A stretch of DNA of 64,000 bases from Microplitis mediator (Eukaryota; Arthropoda; Insecta; Hymenoptera; Braconidae): the NCBI RefSeq assembly GCF_029852145.1, contig NC_079978.1, positions 5,022,001 to 5,086,000 on the forward strand, in the 5' to 3' direction. Below the pieces are notes generated by a model that had not been told where the DNA came from, ran no database searches, and worked only from the letters and a program-made list of their open reading frames with translations. Positions 26,381-38,500 of the stretch are shown here, piece by piece (position 1 is the first letter of the stretch; each line of letters opens with the position of its first letter). A program made the position numbers and the translations under genes.

Positions 26381-27579
26381 TTGTCGTGATTTTTTATTTT
26401 TATTACGATTAATATTAACATTATTTTTAAATTTTTAAATATTAAATTAAACAATCGCGTTGTTAATGATAATCAATAGGATTACTATTGAAGTGATTGA
26501 AACAAATAATTAAATAAAATAAAGTATTTTAAAAAATACTTTGAATTTTTATATTTAAAAAAATTGCAATTACTGATTGTTTAATATTGTCTACTATAAA
26601 TTATAAATTATCGGCGTATTTAATTATAAATCATATTGATTATCAATAAGTTTTAATCCAAAGAATGTAAAAAAATATTTGTATATATAAATTTTGTAAT
26701 TTAAAAATTAAACGCTCAGTAATTGCGATGTTAATTTTGTAAGTTATTAAAATTGTTTCAGTCATTTCAATATTTATAATTAAATATAACATTAATTAAC
26801 TTTGTAAAATGGCCTGTGATCAAAAAAACTTATAATAGTACTAATAATAATAATAATAAATAATAATAATAATACATTCATTTAGCCAACATTAATAATC
26901 AGCTCATTATTATAAGAAGTTATTTTTTATTAATAAATAAATAAAAAAACAAATTGTTGGATATTTTTTCATAAAAGTGTTACTTTAATTATTTACTTAA
27001 TTTAATTATTATCTATACATTCAAATGCATCTATCCATTAAATTGTCAAATTTTTTTTCCTCATAAAAAATAAGTCGTCGCTATTTATAATAAACAGTAA
27101 TAAAATTAATAATTACAAAATTTTTTAAATTTTACCCAATCATCCGAACACAATTTAGAAGCAATCACTTCTACTGAGTGTACATTTATTTAAAAAAAAA
27201 ATTACAATTAATTATCTATCTATTTATAAAAATTAATTAATGGAATAACAATTTGTTTACTAATTAAATCCTACATAGCAGATAGTAATACTTTCTTTGG
27301 AATAATATATATTTGGAATTATTTATTTTAAAATACTAATAATAATTAACGATTTTTAATAATTATAATAATTACAATTAATTGATGAATTATAAATGAT
27401 GATAATTATGAGATCCACATGCGCATAATTGATATATAAAAAATACAATCGATACCACATATCATACAATGATTACTACACCAATCAGGATTCCGAGAAT
27501 GTTATTAATTAAAATTAATATCTATTACTAAAGATGAGCACATTATTGTTAAAAAAAAAATCAGCTACTTATTCAACAA
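26381..27579. other. Intergenic, very AT-rich
   Basis: This lies between the convergent ZXD and rolling-stone-like genes. It contains an (AAT)n tract near 26840-26875 and otherwise A/T-rich DNA with no ORF or recognisable element. Confidence 0.6.
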
Positions 27580-27580
27580 C

Positions 27581-28507
27581 AGTATATTGTGTGACAAGAG
27601 ATGAAAACGATTTGCTGACAGCCGCAGTCTGGAACCGTCTTTCATCCTGAGTTACACACCAGATTTTTCATGATTACCTGCATTGGAACTTAAAGTTTCG
27701 GTGTCAGCAGCCAGTCAGACACAAGTTCATTTAAGACCAATCGTGTGATCGACTTTTAGCGTAAGCGTAAATTGTCATTTGCAATTTATAATTAAGCAGA
27801 AACTAAATACTATTTATTATTCACAGTAATTTTTATAAAACTCAATCACTAAGTCAGAACTGTGATTTACGTAATAGTATATTATACACCAAGGGAGGAA
27901 AGTAGGACATTTACGCAGTAGTATCCTATTTCCTTTATGATTTGTCTACAATTTTTTACCAGACCTGCACCTGAAAGTTTAAATTTTTGCCTCTGTTTGT
28001 AGGAAAAATGGCGTGTGCGCAAATTTTTATCGTTTGTTTTCTCATAAAAGAAAAAAACGACTTTCTTCCTTCTAAACAGGGCAGGAATTTAAACTTTCAG
28101 GTATAAATCTGGTCAAAAATTGTATACTCACCACGGAGGAAAGTAGGACATCCCAATCCGCGTGTTTGACACCCTCGTCTTCGGCTCAGGTAGGAAATTA
28201 TACACGCGGGTTGAAATGTCCTACTTCCCTCCCTAGGTATATGATATACTATCATGGTCTAAAATTACTATTAAACAAATGACAAGTATCAGATTTTAAA
28301 CTGCGAAAGTCTTTAGTCAGCGGGCAGAAACATTATTTGTTTGATTCCAAGGGTCGAAACAAGTTTGTTTCTGCCCGCTGACTGAAGGCATTTGCAATTT
28401 ACACGTTTGCTGATATTCATTCACCATTGGAGTGAAATCATCTTCTTTTGACTGACTGCAGAGATACTGATAGTTCAAGTTCCGATGCCGGTATCGTGAA
28501 AATAATT
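27581..28507. mobile_element. Composite MITE family B with nested family A, abutting the rolling-stone stop codon
   Basis: Begins AGTATATTGTGTGACAAGAG and carries the family A element 27875-28251 (TAGTATATTATACACC to GATATACTA) at the same internal site as in the copies at 1-640 and 7768-9022. A hairpin with arms TCAGCGGGCAGAAAC / GTTTCTGCCCGCTGA lies at about 28317-28381. The repeat-derived sequence GATGCCGGTATCGTGAAAA runs to within about 10 bases of the TGA of the minus-strand gene. Confidence 0.8.
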
Positions 28508-29708
28508 TCAAACAATTTCAACATCTCTAACTTTAGTCCTCTGTTCATTACTATCTAATGACAAAGGTGGCTCATGAATACTTTTATCACTCTGCGACTT
28601 GAATCGGTCTAAACAACAAGTTAGACCAGCAAGTAGGCAGTGAACGACAATGATAAATCCAATACCTCCTAACGATACCAACAATGTGATACCAGGTTTC
28701 TTCCAATCAAGAATTTTGTAAATATAGTGATAGCCCTTCCTATCAACGCCACCAGCAGCATAATAAATAATAGAAAATATTAAATAAATAATAATAACAA
28801 CAACAGTCCACCAAAAACAACGCAGCCGTATCGGTATTGCGCAGATAAATAAATCTATGACAACAAGTACGCTGTTGAGAGCATGTTGCATTAAATTAAC
28901 ACTGTCTACGTAGTGAATTTTTGGGTCATGGATCGCGACCCAGTATGCTACTGTAACACCAATAGCCAGTGCCGATGATGTGGTGAATAGGAACCAGTAA
29001 GTTTTCTCCAGCATCTCAAATTTAATATTGTAAGGATTGAATTCAGGATACCTCTGGTGCACCCAACGTCTTGTAACAAGAATCGCACCAACAATCGTTT
29101 GCACAACACCAAATGTTAAATGCCAGTTTGTTAAATAAGCGCCCCATTTTCGGCTCCCATATTTGCTTGCTGATGGATCTTGACTTCCTATTTCCCATAT
29201 TGAACAGATGACAATCGATATCCAGGCAAGACTCATGAGCCAGCGGTAGCAGACATACCACCAGGATGCGTGTGGTTTAAATCTTGATTCTGTTAGCAAT
29301 CTTGGATGTGGCGGTGGTGATTTTGTTTCTAGCCATGCTCGACTTATTTTCCGACACCAGAGTTTGTTCACCATCGCTCGACGTCCTGAAAAATGAATAT
29401 CAAACAGTCAATATATTTATTTTTATTATTCACTGACTTATTCATTATCGTGCTAATTTACTGTCAACATCAGATAAATTTAATAGACGTTGTTGTTATC
29501 TGAAAAGAAATTATTCATTGGAATAGAATGTGACGTAAGTGGATTTCGTACAAATCAGATTAATTTGAGCTTATCAATTACGATCGCAATTGTTGTTTTT
29601 TTTTTGTAAGTTACTGGAAAAAAGTGGAGATTAAGTGTAAATTGAAAACTTACGAGTACACAGTTGGATTAATAGTAACCATAATTCTTTTGAGGATAAT
29701 TTCAACAT
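28508..29708 (-). CDS. Rolling-stone-like multispanning membrane protein
   Basis: The main exon, 29385-28508, encodes a protein opening MVNKLWCRKISRAW (ATG at 29374, 288 aa). It has about six or seven hydrophobic segments, including WLMSLAWISIVICSIW, WFLFTTSSALAIGVTVAYW, VVVIIIYLIFSIIYY and ITLLVSLGGIGFIIVVHCLL, with a hydrophilic C-terminus. Composition and motifs such as YLTNWHLTFGVVQTIVGA fit the rolling stone (rost) family, which in Drosophila acts in myoblast fusion; insects carry several paralogues, so orthology is not claimed. An upstream exon 29708-29654 (MLKLSSKELW...) splices in frame through GTAAGT and TTTTTCAG and would lengthen the protein to 310 aa. Either start is possible. A family B MITE starts at the stop codon, so the 3' UTR must be repeat-derived; a minus-strand AATAAA lies at about 27818. 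Confidence 0.88.
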
Positions 29709-32700
29709 TTTGATTTATACTAGAGTGATTATCGTCACTGTATTTGTGTCGATATATTTTAAATTATACTCATATTTTTTAAATTTATGGAGTCTGGTAC
29801 ATTTTTAATACAACACTCGGATGTATTCCGATGATACATCGCCAGATTTTAGGTAATTTTTTAAAAAACACCTGAACAGCTGATTGGAGAATTTATGGAC
29901 ACTAGTGACATCTCGTTGACTTTTTTAGTACTATGTCAGTTCGTCAATGATTACGCGGCAAATATTTATAAACAATTATAAATATTACTATTTATTGATT
30001 AGTTAATAAAATAAATAAATTATTGCGGTTATTGTTTGTTTTTTCAGTTTAAAAAACCCGCGTAATTTTCAAATGATAAGTGAATTATTTTTTAGATTAA
30101 ATTGTAAATTTACTGCTGATAAAAGATTTTATAAATGTTTTATGAGGCTGAAATTTTTTTTATTTCAAAAAAATTAATTGTCAGCGATAATTATACTGGG
30201 ATAGTGATTCAGTATAGCGGGAAATTATCTTAGTAATTCAAACAGTAATTTATAAAAATTTTAAAATGTAGAAAATGATTAACTTTTTACAAGAATTAGA
30301 ATAATAAATGTTTTTTTTTCAAGTACTGATGCCATTGAAAGATAAGTTGAGAATTCAAAAACTATAAGTCAAATTAAAAAGACCAAGTTCATTTTTTTTT
30401 ATAATTTATCGTTTTGAATAAATTTAAAAATTATTACGTCGGCTAACTTCAGTATCATTTAGAAACTTTGAATTATACAAAAAAAAAAAATACTTTTTAT
30501 AGCATAAGTTTATTTTATAGAATCAAGAGATTGTGTTTCTAAACATGTAAATTATTTAAATTGTCAGGAGAAGGTCATATTTCATACGTAAGAATTTTTT
30601 TGCACAAAAATACATTTTGTATATTAAATGTCAGGTCAATTTACTACGATTATTATAAACTATTTTATCTTTCAAATCATAAAAAAAAAAAAAAATTATC
30701 AATCATAAAATTAATGGAATTTTAATTATATAATCAAAGCATCAAAAATTTTCCGATTCAAAACGTCAAAAAATTTATTTTCAAATACAAAACTATTTGT
30801 TGTATTCTACCGTTCAATTATCGTAATTACTGTCATTCGCGAGACAGAAAAATCTTTTTTAAATTACTGTTCGAAATGGATATGAATCGTCTGGGATTTA
30901 ATTCGAGACATTTTGACATTTGAACACATGTTTAAAATTCGTTGAAGCAAATTATGTACAAGTACAGTTAACACTTGACTTTTTACAGTTCTAACTGCTA
31001 TTTCTATGGTTTAAATATTTTCAAGGCTCAGTCGTTATCTTTTTTCCTTCACTATATTCAATTCCGATTGTTAAAATATGGCGTGACACATAATTATAAA
31101 ACTCATTAAAGAATTAAATTAATTGAACATCAGGCCACACACTTTATCTATCTATCTATCGAGTTATCTATCATAAATAACTTCCCAAGAATTTTCACAT
31201 TTTTCCGTAAAATAACTATAAAATAATCTTTCCAGGTTTTTAAATAAAAATACCTATACGTTTATACTATTAACGTTTCTCCAGAAATTCAAACACTTAT
31301 TTATTTAGGTGTATCATTATGTACCGTTAAAATTTTCGTTATCATGAAAAAATAAAATTCTTTTAAAAACAAAATAAAATAAGCATAGGTATTATTACAG
31401 CAGAAAATTCAAATCCATTAAACAAAAAATAATAATAAATATTTTATTCTCAGGTGATGATAAAAATTAAATGAACGCGGTAAAGAAAAGAAGAAATATT
31501 CAAATTTAAAAATATTAAATACTCCAAAATGAATGAGCTCCAATTTAAAAATTAAATTATTGTTAATTATTTTATTAATATTAATATTATTTTAATTGTC
31601 ATAATAAATTTATATAAATATATAATTTAATATGATCAAAGAATATAGAAATAGAAAGACGGTAAGAAGTAATTAATAATGATGGTTTGCGGCTCTGAGG
31701 TTCACACGACGCGCGACAAATATATATATATATTTATGTATGAGAGGTCGCGGTCATCCGGTCAATCAATCTATACTAATTTAACGTTAATTCGTGACAA
31801 TCTTGCCTTTATTATTATTAACATTTGGTCGCGTGAACGCAGGTAATTCATATTCACATTTATATAGAATTTTTCCATTCAATTTATTTACTTGCCGATC
31901 ATCTATTTAGTCAATTTTATAATTTACGGTTTCATTATTCTCAACCTTATCTCTATCATATATTTATTACTCCTTTCTCTTCTTCTTCTTCACTTAATTA
32001 TTTAAATTTCCCTATCGTTTTTTTACTATACAACTGCACCAAAATAAACAAATATTTACTTTTATTTATCAATTACAATTTCGAAATTTGTAAACTTATC
32101 TTGTTGTTTATTTTTCGTTATTACTGACCTGTAATGTCGGAGCCTATTGACTGATTATTAAGTTATTTACTCTAATTGAACGGTACAACCTTTTATAAGC
32201 AATAAATTCCCCTGTTTAGTTTTCGCACATTTCAAACGGTTCCCCCACTCTCTCATTATATAGTCTGCACATTTGATCTCTAATGCACGTTGAGTGAAAT
32301 AAAAAAAATTTATTTACATGTTTTTGATAATAATTGCTTAGTGATATTACAATAAAAACAAATAATATTTATAAATTTATTCCTTCTGTCATTGAAATTT
32401 TATTGCACGATTATTTAAAAATAAAAATAAGTATTACGCGCAGAATAAACATTGACTTGATAATTACACTAAATATATTTAAAAAAACAAAATTTTTGTT
32501 TTAAAAATCTAGCGGAATTTTTAAATTAATAATTGTAATTTTTTTATGTCCGTGTAAATTCAAATATTTACTTTTAAAATAACTATTATTAATTACCTAA
32601 ATGATAGTAATTAAGTAATTGTAATGTGATCTTAAACTCATTATCCTCTTATCTTAACCATTATCTTAATCAACAAAGCTATTAAGAAACAGTATATATT

Positions 32701-32753
32701 CTAAAATTAAAAAAAAATGAATAATTTTCAAAATTAAAAAAAAGAAAAAAAAC

Positions 32754-32902
32754 ATGAGTGCGAATGTAGCAGACATCAGACAAATTTAAAATTATAAATA
32801 AATAGAGTAAATAATTTAGAAAATCATATTTGTAAAAATATTTATTTACTTTATTTATTAATAATTTTAAATTTGTCTGATGTCTGCTACATTCACACTC
32901 AT
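32754..32902. mobile_element. MITE-like element, family P, copy 2
   Basis: About 149 bp, ends ATGAGTGCGAATGTAGCAGA and CTGCTACATTCACACTCAT, with an inner palindrome (ATCAGACAAATTTAAAAT / ATTTTAAATTTGTCTGAT). It could fold into a near-complete hairpin. Confidence 0.85.
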
Positions 32903-33447
32903 AAAAAGACTAATATTTAAATTATAAAAATTTCATTAAACATTAAAATTTTTTTCCCGCTAAACTCTATTAATATTTGAAATAAAAAAAATTATCGTCA
33001 TACGAACTATCCAACGTCAGCGTTTTTTTCCCCGCAAAATTTACCATGAATTTTTTTTTTTAATTTACCGGTAGTAAATTTAAAAAATTATTAAATCAAC
33101 ATTAAAATAATTGGCAGCAAACAAATAACGATACCCGTGAGCAATAACTTTTTTTTGCCTATTAAAATATACGTACGTAAGAAATTTTTTTTTTTTCATG
33201 CAATAAATAATAAGATAATAATAATAAATCACGCACCACAAAATGAAGATGATAAACAATAATTATCCTCTTTTTTTTCAGTTGGATTAATACATAATTG
33301 TACGGAACTAAACTCAGACGTATCGATATGGATCCCAGGTGGGATTTGTTGCTGCGCCGACTGACTCTCCATGACTACTACCGATTTAAGCCTGAAGCCC
33401 CTATAAGTATGTAATATAAAGGCCTATACCCTTCCTCCTGTATTTAG

Positions 33448-33457
33448 TAGGTATACC

Positions 33458-33530
<73 letters not shown>

Positions 33531-33543
33531 TATGTACTAATAT
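33448..33543. repeat. (AT)n microsatellite inside a palindrome
   Basis: About 33 uninterrupted AT units (about 33462-33527), flanked by AGTAGGTATACCATA on the left and TATGGTATGTACTA on the right, so that the whole 96 bp is self-complementary. Confidence 0.95.
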
Positions 33544-33821
33544 AATATATACTAAAAATCAATAATGATAACAATCATAATAATGATAACAATAATTAGT
33601 ATTATATTATCCCCATTTAGTGACGTGGGACCATTGACATTAAGGACCTTGTCAATTTGATTTGATTGATTTCTCTCAATAGGTCGTCGGACTTTTCTAA
33701 GTATACATGTTGATTCACTGTAATTACTTAATATACGTTCCATCTCACCATGTGCAAGTACACTAAACGCTTCATTGTCATTTATATTTTTTTATTTATT
33801 TATTTATTGCCTTTTTTGTTA

Positions 33822-34272
33822 ATGACAATAAAGTTAGCAGACATTTAACAATATTTGGATTTTTTTTAACGAAAAAATAAATATTAAAAAAAAGTTTTGA
33901 AAAATTGCACGTATAGTTTATTAAATTTTCTACATAGAAAAAAAGGATTTCTTGACACAAAAAACTTTTACACACGTCAAGAAAATTTTTACTTGTCCTA
34001 AGAAATTTTTCGCATTATGAATTGAAAACGAAAATTTTCTTGGAACGAGAAAAAATTTTCTTGAGTCAAAAAAAAAAATCTTTGGGGCAAGAAAAAATTT
34101 TTAATCCTAAGAAAATTTTCGTTTTTATTTAATAATGCAAAGTTTTTCTTGTCCCAAGAAATCCTTCTTTTCTGTGTACATGTGCATTTTTTTAGAAATA
34201 TTTTTTTTTATTATTTATCTGTAAAAGAAAAAATTATTTAAATTTTAAATGTCTGCTAACTTTACTGTCATT
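33822..34272. mobile_element. Family I inverted repeat with nested family H element
   Basis: Outer ends ATGACAATAAAGTTAGCAGAC and GTCTGCTAACTTTACTGTCAT are a near-perfect inverted pair. Inside, 33942-34178 is family H (TAGAAAAAAAGGATTTCTTG to CAAGAAATCCTTCTTTTCTG), whose body is made of repeated AAGAAAATTTT-type tracts. Confidence 0.8.
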
Positions 34273-34756
34273 CTTTGTTATTGTTATTATTCCTTAACAA
34301 TGCAATTTCTAACTAATATGCACGTGTTTAAGTTACTTTTACAGTCAAGGACTACGTTTAGTTGATAACGAGTTGCCGGCAATTTGTTTCCTTTATTTTT
34401 TCTCAATATCAATTATTTTTATCAATACATATAAATATTGTTAAAGAATCGTTAATTGCCGCCTTTTTATTTGATAATACTATTACACAATATTACTAAT
34501 GATTAATAAATATAATTCAGCTCATAAATCATTTTATGAAGTTCAATTATTATTTCATCAATTATTGTATGATATAATTTATTTTGTTTGTTTATTTACT
34601 ATTGTAGTAATTAAATTAATTTTCATTTGATTACATTGATAAATAGAAAAATTTTTTCTGGTTTAAACAGAAAATTAATTAATTCATTTATATTTTTATT
34701 TTAGATTTGAAATTTAAAAAAATGTAGGGATTAATAAATAGGGAGTAGAATTATAA

Positions 34757-35146
34757 TACTGGAGTAAGCCGATGTCTAGTAATTTTTGGAATTTTTTCTA
34801 AACGATAAATAATAAAAAAAAAAAAATATTTGAAAAAATTGCACCTATGGTTTTTTAAATTTTCTATACGTGCATATTTTTATTTATTATTTTTTTTTTC
34901 ATTGATTTGTTGAAAAAAAAATTCGAAAATTATTAATTGTTTTTGGATTTCCTGATACTTGAAGTTAGCCGACTTCTAATAATTTTTTGAATTTTTTCTT
35001 CACGATAAATAATAAAAAAAAAAATATTTAAAAAAATTGCACCTATAGCTTTTTTGAGTTTTTACATGGGAATTTTTTGGTTTTTTTTTTCTCATAATTG
35101 ATTTGTTGAAAAAAATTGTTAATTGTCTTCTAACTTTAGGATCGTG
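34757..35146. repeat. Degenerate family I-like inverted repeats
   Basis: Several motifs of the GAAGTTAGCCGACTTCTAATAATTTTTTGAATTTTTTC type in both directions, with the A/T-rich spacer seen in other family I copies. The boundaries are uncertain. Confidence 0.5.
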
Positions 35147-35546
35147 TAGAATTTGGTATATTTGATTTTTTAATCCGGAAGCTAAGGAAAATATTTTAAA
35201 AATATGTCAGTTGATGATCGAAAATAATACATTTAAGAAAAATACAACAATCATGAGAGCTGTGTGTGTAAGCTGAACACGTGAACTAGGATTTTATAAA
35301 TATATCCACTGAGAGAGTGAGTAGACACGTATACTCCAGCTCTCTACATCTCATCGGGTCCCGTGCACCAAAAATAATCAGAACGAATACGAATGGCTGT
35401 AGCTAATGTGTTACTGGTATTCAAAAAGCAATGGCAATGCTACATTGTCGATCAAAAATAATAATCATTCTATTCAACTAATCAGTTTATTTATCAATTA
35501 ATAGACAAGTTTTTGATGATTAATAAATTTAAAAAATTTAATTATT

Positions 35547-38500
35547 ATGTATCTGGTGAGATATTTTGTTTTACTAATTATAGCCGGTGTCTGTCTCGCA
35601 CGCAATGCACAAATGTGAGTAAATATTTCATTTACATATTACTTATTATTAAATAAATAAATAAATAAATAAATTTAATTATTCTAGAGTCGATCGCTGG
35701 GCGGAAAATCTTGGTTCTGAATTATGGGAACTAGCAAATGCGGTTGCACGTCCTGACGAACTTAAACTCGTACGTCATGTATTTTTTTAATTATATACAT
35801 ATATATACTTACTAAAATAATAACAATAAAATAAGTCAACTTTATTCATAGAAAATTATTATTATCAATATTTCCTCTTGGGATTTCACACAAAAAAATC
35901 CCAATAGTATAGTCATCGTAAAAAAGTAATAACAGTTTTAATGATAATCGAAATTGTCCATGAAAATCAAAAGACCGTGAAATTATCATTCGCAAAAAAA
36001 TATCAAGACCATCTATCATTTTTTTTGTTGACCATAAAATATAAAAATATTTAAAAATATTTATTTGACATTCACTCACTGGCATGTAGATTAATACTAT
36101 TATCATTGTTACTACATACTATTTTTATTTAATGTATATTTACAGAAATACAAACTGATGAATGCACGTGTTGAGGATAAATCCGGAGAGGAACTTATTG
36201 ACATAATAAGTGAGAGCGTAGGACGTATGTTAAGACGTAAAATGGATGCAGTAAGATGTATTCTCAAGGTAGCTGAAGATGCTGCAGAAGAGTGGAATTC
36301 AACAGCTGCTAGTCATAATATTACATATGTGTCTGGTAAATATAGTCCTGTTATGGATCAAGACCCTCCGGTGATTCCTTCAAATATGAGAAAAAATGCC
36401 AGTGTCTACAGGTATTTTTTATTTTATTAATTAACCAATCAATTAATTGCCATCATCAATACTATCAATTATAAATCTATTGGATTACAGAGAAATAGAA
36501 TTGAATCCAGACTCTCACTTCTATAATATCCCAGTGAACACAAATTATTCATCAGTTCATATCCCAACGAATGTTTACGACTTGTTGCCATCAGTAAAAG
36601 ACGCGATAAAATGGTCAGAAGCTCTGAATGACGTGTTCCGTCAAAACTATAGGTCAGATCCCGCTCTATCTTGGCAATATTTTGGGTCAATGACGGGAAT
36701 ACTTCGTCAGTATCCAGCAATGCAGTGGAGAACTACTCAAAATTATGACACCAACGCTCCAGATCTTTACGACTGTCGAATTCGGAGCTGGTATATTGAA
36801 GCAGCAACTTGTAGCAAAGACATGATTATACTAGTTGACTCCAGTGGCAGTATGACTGGCATGGGTTATACTATTGGTAATAATTTTCTGCTATGTCATA
36901 CTCTATAATTTAATAACCAACCAATTACTAATTATTAATTATTATTATTATCGCAGCCAAAGCTGTTGTCAATTCTATTCTGGATACACTTTCTAATAAT
37001 GACTTCGTCACGATTCTACACTACACAAATGATACTGATTATGTAGTACCTTGTTTTGAAGACAAACTTATTCAAGCAACCCCAGAAAATTTGAATACAT
37101 TTAGAGAATATATGAAAGAATTAGACCCACTGGAGAATGCTAATTTAACAAAGGCATTTACTCAGGCATTTGAAATTTTAAAAACTTATCGCGAAACGAG
37201 AGGATGCGGTCCAGAGACACCTTGTAATCAGCTTATAATGCTCGTTACTGATGGTGTTGCTTCAAACATATCCGAGGTCACTATTATTAATAATAATAAT
37301 TCTTATTATTTTAATTATATCTCTATTGCTGTCTGACATGCTCGATCACGCGACATTTTTAATGTCATGGTCATGAGTCACGTTCATTTATTTTTATATT
37401 AATTATTGATCATTAAGGGCATTCTCAGACAGTGGCCCCCTCTTCACTTTTTAAAAATATTGAATTACTTTCAGCTGTCACAGCCGTATTAAAATTTTAT
37501 TAATTAATTTTACAAAAATTAAACGTTAATTAAAAAAAGGGCAACGCAGTTACAATTTAGCCGAGATGTCGATTAAAAAAAAAATACTGTAAAAAATTTT
37601 TAGTCCGCGGTATTGGAGGCAGTAATACTGCAGTTTTTATCAATTAGAAGTTAAACGAAATTTGGTAAGTAAATTTTAGCCCACAAAATTTGGCAGTGTT
37701 ACAATTCTACTCAAAACATCTCTACTCAAGGGAAGTAGCTACAACTCTACTCATAGTTTTTTTTTACTCAGGTTAAACTCTACTCAGTTACATTTTTACT
37801 CAACTTCAACTAGACTCAGCGACAACTTTACTCAGGTACACGGAAAAAAGAGCAGTTGAAAAATTACAGTTTCGTATAGTAGTAAAGCGCTCCGAGTCTA
37901 AAACTGTAAAAATTACATTTTTTATCCGTACATTTTACAGAAATAACAAATATTACAGTTTCAAACTCGATATTGTCGATTCAAACTGTAAAATTTGCTG
38001 CTTAAAATTGTATTAATTTTATTACTATAACAAATTTCTAAAATTACAGTTTAAGCTTTAATGTTTTAAGATTTTTGCCCGGAAGGCCTATATTTTTACT
38101 GTAGAAACTGTAATTTTTCAACTGCTCTTTTTTCCGTGTACAACTCTACTCGAGTATTTTAGCCTATCGATAAAATAGCAATTCTTTGTGAGTAGAGTTG
38201 TAGCTGAGTAAAGATATAACTCAGTAGAGTTAAACCTAAGTAAAAAAAAAACTGTGAGTAGAGTTGTGAGTGAGTAGAGTTGTAGCTACTGCCCTTGAGT
38301 AGCGATGTTTTGAGTAGAATTGTAACACTGCTCAAAATTTGACGTTTCGAATTATAATATTGACGAAGATTTTATTGAAATTTATTTTCCAAATTTCGTT
38401 TAACTTCTGAGTGATATTAACTGTAAGTAACTTTTTTTTAAATCTACTTCTTGAAATGCTGAATTAATGCTTAAAATTTTTTTCATCAATTAATTAAATT

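Larger units (their letters stand above)
29709..35546. other. Intergenic region between the rolling-stone-like gene and alpha2/delta-A
   Basis: A divergent 5.8-kb gap. It contains a family I fragment (about 30420-30462), a family P element (32754-32902), the long AT palindrome (33448-33543), a family I element with nested H (33822-34272), and further family I-like inverted repeats (34757-35146). No gene is seen. The promoters of both flanking genes must lie in it; none is recognisable. Confidence 0.6.
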
